Positions 1-5,577 of a DNA stretch of 6,940 nucleotides are shown here, piece by piece. Position 1 is the first letter of the stretch. The number at the start of each line of letters is the position of its first letter. Below the pieces are notes generated by a model that searched no databases, was not told the origin of the DNA, and was given only the letters and a program-made list of their open reading frames with translations. Source of the DNA: Halobacteriales archaeon (lineage in GTDB: Archaea; Thermoplasmatota; E2; JACPAO01; JAHFTW01); assembly GCA_020201445.1 (NCBI GenBank), contig JAIVGU010000031.1, positions 1 to 6,940 of the forward strand, written 5' to 3'. The translations under genes and the position numbers were made by a program.

Positions 1-1
1 C

Positions 2-277
2 GCGGCCGGCCTGCTGGTGTTCGCCCTGTCGCCGCTGGAGCGGCTGGGCCGCCGGGTCGCCGACGCCGTGGGGCCGCGCCCGCAGGAGGGCCTCACCCAC
101 CGGGAGCGCCTGCGGCTCTACGAGGAGCAGGCGACGCTGGTGTGGTCGGACGGCGTGATGGGCGCCAAGGAGAACCTGCTGCTGGAGCGGCTGCGCAGCC
201 GGCTCGGCATCGCGCTCGAGGAGGCCACCCGCATCAACCAGGCGGCGGCGCGGCGCGGCCTGCGGCAGGTGGCGTAG
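2..277 (+). CDS. C-terminal fragment of a membrane-linked protein with a TerB/EF-hand-like helical domain
   Basis: The reading frame is open from the left edge to TAG at 275-277, so this is the last 91 residues of a longer protein. A GTG at 17 could be called a start, but the codons before it (AAGLLV) continue into FALSPL as the end of a hydrophobic, membrane-like helix, so I treat the gene as truncated by the window. After a basic linker (ERLGRR, residues 13-18) the rest is helical. Residues 38-80, with the segment LVWSDGVMGAKENLLLERLR and then LGIALEEATRIN, resemble small archaeal and bacterial TerB-like or EF-hand-like domains of the pattern 'aDG.l...E..lL..lr..lGIs.ee'. This match is from memory of the family. 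The role is unknown; a cytosolic regulatory or binding domain hung on a membrane helix is the simplest reading. No Cys is present. The stop lies 54 bases before the next start, and that next gene appears to have its own promoter. Confidence 0.7.
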   Translation, partial: AAGLLVFALSPLERLGRRVADAVGPRPQEGLTHRERLRLYEEQATLVWSDGVMGAKENLLLERLRSRLGIALEEATRINQAAARRGLRQVA

Positions 278-302
278 GCAAGCGGGCGACAGCGGGCGCC
301 GG

Positions 303-310
303 CTCAAATA
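303..310 (+). promoter_or_regulatory. TATA-like box for the exported protein gene at 332
   Basis: CTCAAATA is a short AT-rich island in otherwise GC-saturated sequence. Its centre lies about 25 bases before GTG 332, the spacing between an archaeal TATA box and the transcription start, so the transcript would be leaderless and begin at or next to GTG 332. If the upstream GTG 311 were the start, the box would abut the start codon and could not serve a leaderless transcript. The assignment rests on spacing and composition alone. Confidence 0.5.
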
Positions 311-331
311 GTGGCGGGGGCATGGGCGCGC

Positions 332-1006
332 GTGCGTTTCGCGCTCTGCCTCCTGGCCGCAGCCCTTGCCGCCCTCGCCCTGGCCCCCGCCGCCACCGGC
401 AAAGTGGACAACCCCTTGCCCAACGGCTGCCCGAAGCCGCCCGAGGAGTGCGCGTCCAATTACCTCGAGGTCGCCGCCGGCAGCGACAGTGCCCCTCCCC
501 CCACCACCGTGCGGGCCGAGGCTGACTTCAACGTGAACGGCGTCCGCGGCCACGCGCGCATCGTCGCCGACCGCGTCGGCATCAACGAGGACGGCGAGCT
601 CACCGTGCACGAGGACGACGAGGGCTGGCTCAACGTCACGCTGGACGACGACGGCTCCGGCAACGGCACCGCGGCCGTCCGCCTGACCGTCAGCGCCACC
701 GAGGGACTGGAGTGGATGGGGCCCGCCGACGTGAACGCCACGGTCAACTTCACCCACAGCGACCAGGCCAGTTTCCCGTTCCGCATCGTGGAGGGCAGGG
801 CGCACGGCGACCCCATCCGCCTGACGTTCAGCCTCCTGGTGCAAAGTGCCCAGGGCAACTCGTCGGCCACCTACAACGACGTCGGGGTCCGGTTCAAGGA
901 TGTTCCGGGCGGCGCCAACGCGTTCTCCATCCCGGCAGCCCCCGCCGCCAGCGTGGCGCTCCTGCTGGTGGGCGCGGCCGCGCTCCGGCGCCGGCGGGCG
1001 GCGTGA
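332..1006 (+). CDS. Exported, C-terminally anchored protein of unknown function
   Basis: This 224-residue protein is not recognised. Residues 1-23 form a signal peptide (VRFALCLL, Ala/Leu-rich core, then APAATG). The mature part is acidic and rich in beta-prone stretches. It carries five N-glycosylation sequons (NVT 101, NGT 111, NAT 135, NFT 139, NSS 176), consistent with a cell-surface protein. C33 and C40 probably form a local disulfide. The C-terminus has a hydrophobic segment (about 200-218) followed by RRRR and AA, which would anchor the protein with its bulk outside the cell. This resembles archaeal C-terminal sorting tails but lacks the PGF motif. GTG 332 is preferred over GTG 311 because of the box at 303-310; the longer form would add seven residues. 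No catalytic motif is visible, so a structural or binding role at the surface is a guess. Confidence 0.8.
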   Translation: MRFALCLLAAALAALALAPAATGKVDNPLPNGCPKPPEECASNYLEVAAGSDSAPPPTTVRAEADFNVNGVRGHARIVADRVGINEDGELTVHEDDEGWLNVTLDDDGSGNGTAAVRLTVSATEGLEWMGPADVNATVNFTHSDQASFPFRIVEGRAHGDPIRLTFSLLVQSAQGNSSATYNDVGVRFKDVPGGANAFSIPAAPAASVALLLVGAAALRRRRAA

Positions 1007-1029
1007 CGGCGGGAGCCAAAGCAGCCAAG

Positions 1030-1038
1030 CCTTAACTT
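1030..1038 (+). promoter_or_regulatory. TATA-like box for the alpha/beta hydrolase gene
   Basis: CCTTAACTT is the only AT-rich stretch in the 51-base gap after the preceding gene. Its centre is about 24 bases before GTG 1058. It overlaps the TTG at 1037 that would otherwise be the longest possible start, which argues against that start. Basis: spacing and composition, repeated at three other genes in the window. Confidence 0.5.
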
Positions 1039-1057
1039 GCCGAGGAAATGGCGCGCC

Positions 1058-1969
1058 GTGGCCCTTCGGAACGGCTGGCCCGACGAGGTGCTCGGCGACC
1101 TCTACCCCTTCGAGGACGAGTGGTTCCGGCTCAGCGACGGCACCCAGATGCACTTCGTCGAGATGGGCCGCGCCGGGCTGCGCCGCCCCACGGTGCTGCT
1201 GCTGCACGGCAGCCCGACCTGGAGCTTCCTCTACCGCGACTTCATTGCCCCGCTCGCCCGCCACGCCCGGGTCGTCGCCGTCGACCACGTCGGCTTCGGG
1301 CGCAGCGACCACCCGGGGGACCCGCACTACCACAGCCTCGACCGCCACATCCGCAACCTGGAGGAGCTGGTGGCGGGCCTGGACCTCAAGCGCATCGTGC
1401 CGGTGGTGCAGGACTGGGGCGGCCCCATCGGGCTGGGCTTCGCGGGCCGCCACCCCGACCTGCTCTCCGGCGTCGTGGTGCTGAACACCTGGGCGTTCAC
1501 CCACGCGGTCCCGATGCGCCTGCCCCGCATGCTCAAGCTGCTGCGCAGGCGCGGCGTCGGCGAGTGGCTCATCGGCCGCCGCAACCTGTACGTCGAGACG
1601 TTCATCCCCAAGTACACCGAGCGCGACCTGCTGGAGGCGGTGATGGAGGGCTACCGCCACCCGTTCCCCACCCGCGCCAGCCGCGAGGCGCTCGTGCAGT
1701 TCGTCCGCATGGTGCCCGACGGCCCCGGCCACAAGGACTGGGCCACGATGGCGGACGTGGAGCACAACCTCGGCCTGCTCGACGTCCCGGCGCGCCTCCT
1801 GTGGGCCGAGAACGACCCGGCGTTCGGCAAGCGGCACGCCTTCGCCTTCCGCGACCTGCTGCCCCGCCACCCCGAGCCGACGTTCTACCCCGGCGCGGGG
1901 CACTTCCTGCAGGAGGACATCCCGGGGGCGCTGGTGGCGGAGATCCGGGACTTCGTCAAGACGCTCTGA
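1058..1969 (+). CDS. Alpha/beta hydrolase of the haloalkane dehalogenase type
   Basis: This 303-residue protein (310 if TTG 1037 were used) matches haloalkane dehalogenases such as DhlA in length and motif order. That family hydrolyses carbon-halogen bonds through an Asp-His-Asp triad. Numbering from GTG 1058, the oxyanion-hole motif HGSPTWSFLYR begins at H50. The nucleophile motif VVQDWGG places Asp119 followed by the halide-binding-type Trp120. A helical cap spans roughly 145-225. The acid is probably Asp253 (WAENDPAF), and the base is His282 in GHFLQED. Asp rather than Ser as nucleophile separates it from esterases and fits dehalogenases, though fluoroacetate dehalogenases also use Asp. 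A Ser (HGS) sits where DhlA has Glu and type II enzymes have Asn as second halide contact, so the substrate is open. There is no signal peptide and no Cys, indicating a cytosolic enzyme. It stands alone behind its own promoter. Confidence 0.88.
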   Translation: MALRNGWPDEVLGDLYPFEDEWFRLSDGTQMHFVEMGRAGLRRPTVLLLHGSPTWSFLYRDFIAPLARHARVVAVDHVGFGRSDHPGDPHYHSLDRHIRNLEELVAGLDLKRIVPVVQDWGGPIGLGFAGRHPDLLSGVVVLNTWAFTHAVPMRLPRMLKLLRRRGVGEWLIGRRNLYVETFIPKYTERDLLEAVMEGYRHPFPTRASREALVQFVRMVPDGPGHKDWATMADVEHNLGLLDVPARLLWAENDPAFGKRHAFAFRDLLPRHPEPTFYPGAGHFLQEDIPGALVAEIRDFVKTL

Positions 1970-2045
1970 CATCCCCCAGGGCAAACCGCGGAAGGCGCGG
2001 AACCCACGGAGACGTTTCCGCGCCTTCCGTGGCTTCCGCGGTTCA
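1970..2045. repeat. Palindromic intergenic element between convergent genes (copy 1)
   Basis: The whole 73-base gap between two convergent stop codons is one dyad. CCGCGGAAGGCGCGGAA at 1986-2002 pairs with 2016-2032 over 17 bp, with one G-T wobble and a 13-base loop. In an alternative fold, AACCGCGGAAG at 1984-1994 pairs perfectly with CTTCCGCGGTT at 2033-2043. Internally it is built of 9-10-base units related to CGCGGAAGG. The right arm supplies the TGA stop (2043-2045) of the minus-strand hydrolase gene. It may act as a bidirectional transcription end or a barrier to read-through between convergent genes. No T-tract follows, so a classical bacterial intrinsic terminator is not supported. 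A related copy occurs at 5466-5577. Confidence 0.8.
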
Positions 2046-4124
2046 ATCGGGGCGGCGGCGGAGAGCGACCCCGAGGGCAAGGGCTCCCAGCAGGAACGCA
2101 AGCTCCAAGGCAGGACTCGTTTTGGTCGCCGTCTCCTGCGGGCAGAGGCTGGACGCGCCCATCGCGCAGCCGGTGCTGGCCCACGCGGCGGGGGCGTGCC
2201 ACGTCGCGCTCCCCCGGTTGCCCAGCAGGTCGGTGGCCGAGACCTCGACCGCCGGGGCGTCCGCCTTCGGGTCGCTGGGCATCTGGACGCGTACCTGCAT
2301 CCTGGCGGAGGCGGCGGAGCGCGGCCCGTCCTCGATGCGCACCGCCCCGCCCGAGGCGGCGCCGAAGAAGCTGGCCGGGAGCCCGACGTTGTCGGTGGCG
2401 TCCACCTCCAGCACGTAGGCAAGACGGGCCGGGCAGCCTCCCGCCGTCACGGCGCACGCGGCCGGCTCCAGGATGGGCGTCGCGGCGACGGTGAGGGCCG
2501 GGGCCGTCCGGTCGCCCCAGGCGTCCTTGGGGACGACGGGAACGTCGAGCCAGGTCGGCGCCGCGGGCCCGCTGCCGATGGTGACCACGCCAGGCTCGCG
2601 GCTGGCGAAGAAGGCCAGGTCGGTCGTGGCGACCTGGAGGCCGATGCGGTGGCCCTTCGGCAGCGTCGCGGTCACCGCCTGCATCAGGACGTCCACGGCG
2701 GCGGGCGAGCCGCTGGCGAGGCGGACCGGCACCGTCTGGCGCAGGATGGGGGCCGCCTTGCCCTCCCCGTCGACGTCAACGAGGGTCAGGAACAGGCGGA
2801 CGTCGGCGAGCTGCGTGCTGGAGACCTGAAGATGTGCGACGGGGATGCCGGTGACCTCCGTGTCGACGTCGAGCGGGGGGCCGGCCCAGGCGACGGAGGT
2901 GCCCTCGGCCGCGTAGGGGCAGAGGCCGTTGGTGTTGGACTGGAAGCTCGGCACGTCGACGCAGGTGGCGGGGCCGACCGGGTTGGCGAGCCGGACGGAC
3001 ACGTCCTGCGCCGGTGCGGTCGCGGCAAGGCCGTCGCTGCCCAGGTAGCCGCGCCAGAGCGCGCTACCCGCGGGCGGCCACTGCGTCTCCCCGACGTAGT
3101 CTTTCTCCAGGGAACGGTAGCGCAGGACCGGGTAGGGCGGCAGCGTGGGGGCGTGGCCGCGCAGGGTGACGTTGAACCAGTCGTCGCGCACGAAGTCCGC
3201 CGCGACCGCCGCGGGGTCGTCGGCGGGGAGGCTGATGCCGTGGCCGCCGGGGAAGTAGACGAGCCGCACCGGGACGCCGCGCGCGTGCAGGTCGGCATAG
3301 GTCATGAGCGCCTGGTTGGGCTGGAACAGCGTGTCGCCCCAGCCCTGCATCAGCAGCGTCGGCGTCTTGAGGGCGCCGGGGCGGAGGCTGCGGACCTGGC
3401 CGATCTCCGTCCGCATGTCGGCGGTGGGGCCGTTCTGGGCGCTGGACGCGATGTACCACTCGGTGAGCTTCTGGCTGGGGCCGCTGGTGTTGGGGTCGTC
3501 GCCGGGGTGCTGGCCGGGGACGGGCGCCCCGCGGCCCACGGTCTGCCCGGTGGCGTAGAGCTCGCTGACCCAGCCGACCTTCAGAACGTCGTGCGGCGCC
3601 AGGCTGTCGAGCAGGTTGCTCCAGGTGATGAGCGGGACCAGGCTGTCGATGCGGGAGTCCTGCTGGGCGACGAGGAGCTGGATGCCGCCGGCGTAGGACT
3701 CGCCGACCATGCCGACGCGGGGGTCGCCGGGGCCGTCGAGCCACACCTCGGGCTGCCCGGCCAGGAAGCCGATGACCGCCTTGGTGTCGTTCTGCTCCTT
3801 CGGGCCGTCCAGCTCGATGTCGCCCTCCGAGTTGCCCCAGCCGCGGCTCGTGAAGCCCAGGACGTAGTAGCCGAGGCCGGCGTAGCGCTCGGCGAAACGC
3901 AGCTCCGACGCCTGGTCGTGGCGGTTGTTCCAGCCGTTGGTCTCGACGATGGCCGGACAGGGGCAGCCGGAGGAGGGCACCCACTTGGAGGCCTTCAGGA
4001 CGGTGCCGTCAAAGGAAGGGAAGTCGAAGTCGGTGCGCGTCCATGCCGGCGCCCCTGTCCCCTGGGCCCCCACGGCGGGGGCCGCGACAAGGAGGCAGAG
4101 CAGGAGGACTGCGGGACGGGCCAC
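2043..4124 (-). CDS. Exported CocE/NonD-type (peptidase S15-like) serine hydrolase with Ig-like domain and C-terminal anchor
   Basis: This 693-residue protein begins with a signal peptide (VARPAVLLLCLLVAAPAVGA, then QGTG). The alpha/beta-hydrolase core spans about 30-330, with nucleophile Ser143 in GESYAGG, Asp264 in GWGDTLFQPNQ and His295 in GGHG. It is followed by a PepX-C/galactose-binding-like beta domain (about 335-530), an Ig-like domain (about 540-645, with VDATDNVG and VSATDLLGNRG), and a hydrophobic segment (about 671-688) ending RRRPD. The S15/CocE family includes Xaa-Pro dipeptidyl peptidases and acyl esterases; which bond this one cuts is not visible. Placement outside the cell, held by the C-terminus, suggests scavenging or surface processing. 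Eight Cys in the mature chain form four close pairs (54/56, 388/402, 557/564, 653/661), probably disulfides. GTG 4124 was chosen because it starts the signal peptide and lies about 26 bases after CCTTATGC. The same frame stays open to 5294, but that upstream part has no plausible protein and overlaps the divergent gene. Confidence 0.9.
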   Translation of the reverse strand: MARPAVLLLCLLVAAPAVGAQGTGAPAWTRTDFDFPSFDGTVLKASKWVPSSGCPCPAIVETNGWNNRHDQASELRFAERYAGLGYYVLGFTSRGWGNSEGDIELDGPKEQNDTKAVIGFLAGQPEVWLDGPGDPRVGMVGESYAGGIQLLVAQQDSRIDSLVPLITWSNLLDSLAPHDVLKVGWVSELYATGQTVGRGAPVPGQHPGDDPNTSGPSQKLTEWYIASSAQNGPTADMRTEIGQVRSLRPGALKTPTLLMQGWGDTLFQPNQALMTYADLHARGVPVRLVYFPGGHGISLPADDPAAVAADFVRDDWFNVTLRGHAPTLPPYPVLRYRSLEKDYVGETQWPPAGSALWRGYLGSDGLAATAPAQDVSVRLANPVGPATCVDVPSFQSNTNGLCPYAAEGTSVAWAGPPLDVDTEVTGIPVAHLQVSSTQLADVRLFLTLVDVDGEGKAAPILRQTVPVRLASGSPAAVDVLMQAVTATLPKGHRIGLQVATTDLAFFASREPGVVTIGSGPAAPTWLDVPVVPKDAWGDRTAPALTVAATPILEPAACAVTAGGCPARLAYVLEVDATDNVGLPASFFGAASGGAVRIEDGPRSAASARMQVRVQMPSDPKADAPAVEVSATDLLGNRGSATWHAPAAWASTGCAMGASSLCPQETATKTSPALELAFLLGALALGVALRRRPD

Positions 4125-4146
4125 CTGGAGCCAGGCGTTCCCCGCA

Positions 4147-4154
4147 GCATAAGG
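4147..4154 (-). promoter_or_regulatory. TATA-like box for the CocE/NonD hydrolase gene
   Basis: Read on the minus strand, CCTTATGC is centred about 26 bases before GTG 4124. It is the only AT-rich island near that start, and no Shine-Dalgarno sequence precedes the GTG (GGCTCCAG). This fits a leaderless archaeal transcript and supports GTG 4124 as the start. Confidence 0.5.
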
Positions 4155-4230
4155 GTTGCCGCGCCCCAAGTCATCCCGGCAGGCAGGAGGCTTCAGGATG
4201 GCAGCGGGGAGGAGAGGGAATGGAACTGGC

Positions 4231-4246
4231 GCTGGCCTGAGCCAGC
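4231..4246. repeat. Short perfect palindrome in the divergent region
   Basis: GCTGGC at 4231-4236 and GCCAGC at 4241-4246 are exact reverse complements around the 4-base spacer CTGA. The size suits a dimeric regulator half-site pair or a small hairpin. A 6-bp dyad can occur by chance in GC-rich DNA, so its function is uncertain. Confidence 0.35.
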
Positions 4247-4303
4247 CCAGCTTTGGGTCCGGCGCGCATCCTCGCCCTGCCCACGCGCGGTTCATGGAGA
4301 CTT

Positions 4304-4343
4304 GGGCGGGCCGTGGCGCGTGGGGCTTGGGCGCGGCCCGCCC
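4304..4343. repeat. 10-bp inverted repeat upstream of the lipoprotein promoter
   Basis: GGGCGGGCCG at 4304-4313 and CGGCCCGCCC at 4334-4343 are perfect reverse complements with a 20-base spacer. The direct repeat CTTGGGCG (4301-4308 and 4326-4333, 25 bases apart) interleaves with the arms. The right arm ends 34 bases before the TATA-like box of the lipoprotein gene, a position where an archaeal activator or repressor could bind. A regulatory role is inference, and GC-rich composition raises the chance of coincidental dyads. Confidence 0.5.
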
Positions 4344-4377
4344 CCTTCTGGAGGATGGCCCCACTTTGGTCAGAAAG

Positions 4378-4384
4378 CCTATCC
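4378..4384 (+). promoter_or_regulatory. TATA-like box for the lipoprotein gene
   Basis: CCTATCC, preceded by the purine-rich AGAAAG (4372-4377) that could serve as a transcription factor B element, is centred about 29 bases before ATG 4410. The spacing is slightly longer than at the other three genes, so the transcript may carry a leader of a few bases. Confidence 0.4.
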
Positions 4385-4409
4385 TGCCGTCGCTTGCCTG
4401 GATGCTCCC

Positions 4410-5465
4410 ATGCAGTCCGCTCCCGCCTTCCGTGCCCTCCTGCTCGCCACCCTGCTGCTCTCCCTCGCCGGCTGCGTGCGCAAGGCGGACGACGCGGCGG
4501 CCGACGCCCAGCTCCAGCTCACCGGGGCCAGCGCGAAGGGCGCGGCGCAGGCCGCAGCCAGCAACGCCACCCCGGCGCCGGCCTGGAGCGTCGGCCAGTC
4601 GTGGACCCACAAGTGGACCATCATGGGGGCCGGCGACGGCGGCGGGGACCTCACCATCCTCATCCGCACCGTCGTGGCGGAGACCGCCGACGGCGGCTGG
4701 ACCCTCGCCACCGACAACCAGACCATCGCCGCCTTCCACGGCGCCTTCGTCATCCCCACCCTCGGCCACTTCTCGCGCGGCCTGCTGCAGAGCGTGGGCG
4801 AGACGCGCTTCCCGTGGTACCACTTCCCCCTCGCGGCCAACACCACCTGGAACGACGCGGTCGTCGCCTGGGACGGCGTGCAGGCCTCCAGCATCCCCGT
4901 GCATGGCCGCGTCGCCTCCGTCACCCACGGCGCCTCCACCCTCTACCGCATCGAGCTCAGCGCCGCGGACCACCTGGTGGCCGAGTACGACTACGACAGC
5001 GAGACGGAGTGGTTCAACGAGGCGCGCTTCTACGACGACAGCGGCACCCTCGTGTTCCGCGCCGAGATGCAGGAGACCCACCGCGGCTTCACCGGCCGCC
5101 TCTACGACGACACCGGCGTCCTGCTGCTGAACCACCAAGACCTCGTCGTGCCGACGGCCGGCGTCGTGCAGCCCAACCCGGCGCAGGACTTCACCATGGC
5201 CGCCGACCAGAACCGGCTCCTGGTGTTCCTCATCTCGTTCGCCGTGGGCGGGGCGCACCACGCCGAGCTCGTCGCCCCCGACGGCAGCCGCCACGCCGCC
5301 CAGTCGGTCGACGCCGTCGCGATGCCGGTCCTGAACGACTCAGGGGTCCTGCTCCTGCCCGGCCAGGCGGGGACGTGGCGCGTCGCCTCCGCGGGCGCCG
5401 GCCTCATCGTCGCGGGCGGCTTCATCCAGGCGTACGGCCTGCATGAGCGCGTCATCGACCTCTGA
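4410..5465 (+). CDS. Exported lipoprotein of unknown function
   Basis: This 351-residue protein has a clear lipoprotein signal: MQSAPAFRAL, a Leu-rich core (11-19), and lipobox LAGC with Cys22. It would therefore be lipid-anchored on the outer face of the membrane. Cys22 is the only Cys. A low-complexity Ala-rich linker (about 27-56) leads to a domain starting PAWSVGQSWTHKW (57-69), a 'W..G..W.y' opening that I associate with secreted Thermoplasmatota proteins of unknown function. Residues 70-245 are mainly beta strand with several aromatic/acidic turns (EYDYDSETEWFNEARFYDD). Residues 258-345 look like a separate beta-sandwich (ELVAPDGS, then GTWRVASAG), resembling pre-peptidase C-terminal-type domains. 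No catalytic motif is evident. The start is ATG 4410; ATG 4402 is out of frame. It is divergent from the anchored hydrolase and could share control with it, but no functional link can be shown. Confidence 0.87.
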   Translation: MQSAPAFRALLLATLLLSLAGCVRKADDAAADAQLQLTGASAKGAAQAAASNATPAPAWSVGQSWTHKWTIMGAGDGGGDLTILIRTVVAETADGGWTLATDNQTIAAFHGAFVIPTLGHFSRGLLQSVGETRFPWYHFPLAANTTWNDAVVAWDGVQASSIPVHGRVASVTHGASTLYRIELSAADHLVAEYDYDSETEWFNEARFYDDSGTLVFRAEMQETHRGFTGRLYDDTGVLLLNHQDLVVPTAGVVQPNPAQDFTMAADQNRLLVFLISFAVGGAHHAELVAPDGSRHAAQSVDAVAMPVLNDSGVLLLPGQAGTWRVASAGAGLIVAGGFIQAYGLHERVIDL

Positions 5466-5577
5466 CGTCCCCGACGCCCAACCGACCGCGAAGGCCGCGA
5501 AAATGCAGGGAAACAGCGTCGCCCTTCAGCCATTGCCGCTTTCCATCGCTTCGCGCGTTTCGCGGTTCAGGTCGGTC
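5466..5577. repeat. Palindromic intergenic element between convergent genes (copy 2, degenerate)
   Basis: The 101-base gap between two convergent stops carries an imperfect dyad. ACCGAC (5481-5486) pairs with GTCGGT (5571-5576), ACCGCGAA (5485-5492) with TTCGCGGT (5559-5566), and alternatively CCGCGAAA (5495-5502) with TTTCGCGG (5558-5565). It shares with copy 1 the left flank CTCTGACRTCCCC (which includes the upstream gene's stop), the unit CCGCGRAAGG, and the right arm ending CGCGGTTCA that supplies the minus-strand stop (5567-5569). The centre differs: it is longer and has lost the strong pairing. Probably it belongs to the same family and has the same role as copy 1. Confidence 0.65.

Larger units (their letters stand above)
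4125..4409. promoter_or_regulatory. Divergent intergenic region
   Basis: These 285 bases separate the leftward hydrolase gene from the rightward lipoprotein gene. They hold a promoter candidate at each end, a 10-bp inverted repeat, a small 6-bp palindrome and a direct repeat of CTTGGGCG (listed separately). I see no convincing small gene or RNA in the middle: open frames crossing it are low-complexity Arg/Pro/Gly-rich translations. Shared regulation of the two divergent genes is possible but not shown. Confidence 0.6.

Noticed and set aside
929..1006. PGF-CTERM sorting signal on the protein at 332-1006.
   Set aside because: The layout fits but the Pro-Gly-Phe motif is absent, so the named family cannot be claimed.
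1037..1039. TTG as start of the alpha/beta hydrolase.
   Set aside because: It overlaps the TATA-like box, is a rare start, and adds only seven unremarkable residues. Length agreement with DhlA (310) is not strong enough to outweigh the promoter spacing.
1984..2043. Possible CRISPR-like repeats in the CGCGGAAGG units.
   Set aside because: Units are 9-10 bases, inverted as well as direct, with no spacers and only about 60 bases in total.
142..2418. Additional plus-strand frames with Arg/Pro/Ala-rich translations overlapping the first three genes (142-525, 712-1035, 846-1484, 1048-2418).
   Set aside because: Low-complexity shadow translations in the wrong frame of genes with clear signal peptides or catalytic motifs; none has a recognisable domain.
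2043..5465. Open frames over 1000 codons on both strands across the same 3 kb (minus frame from 5294, plus frame from 2196).
   Set aside because: Only the parts 2043-4124 (minus) and 4410-5465 (plus) give protein-like sequence with signals and domains. The remainder is Gly/Ala/Arg/Val-rich antisense translation, expected where GC-rich third positions suppress stops.
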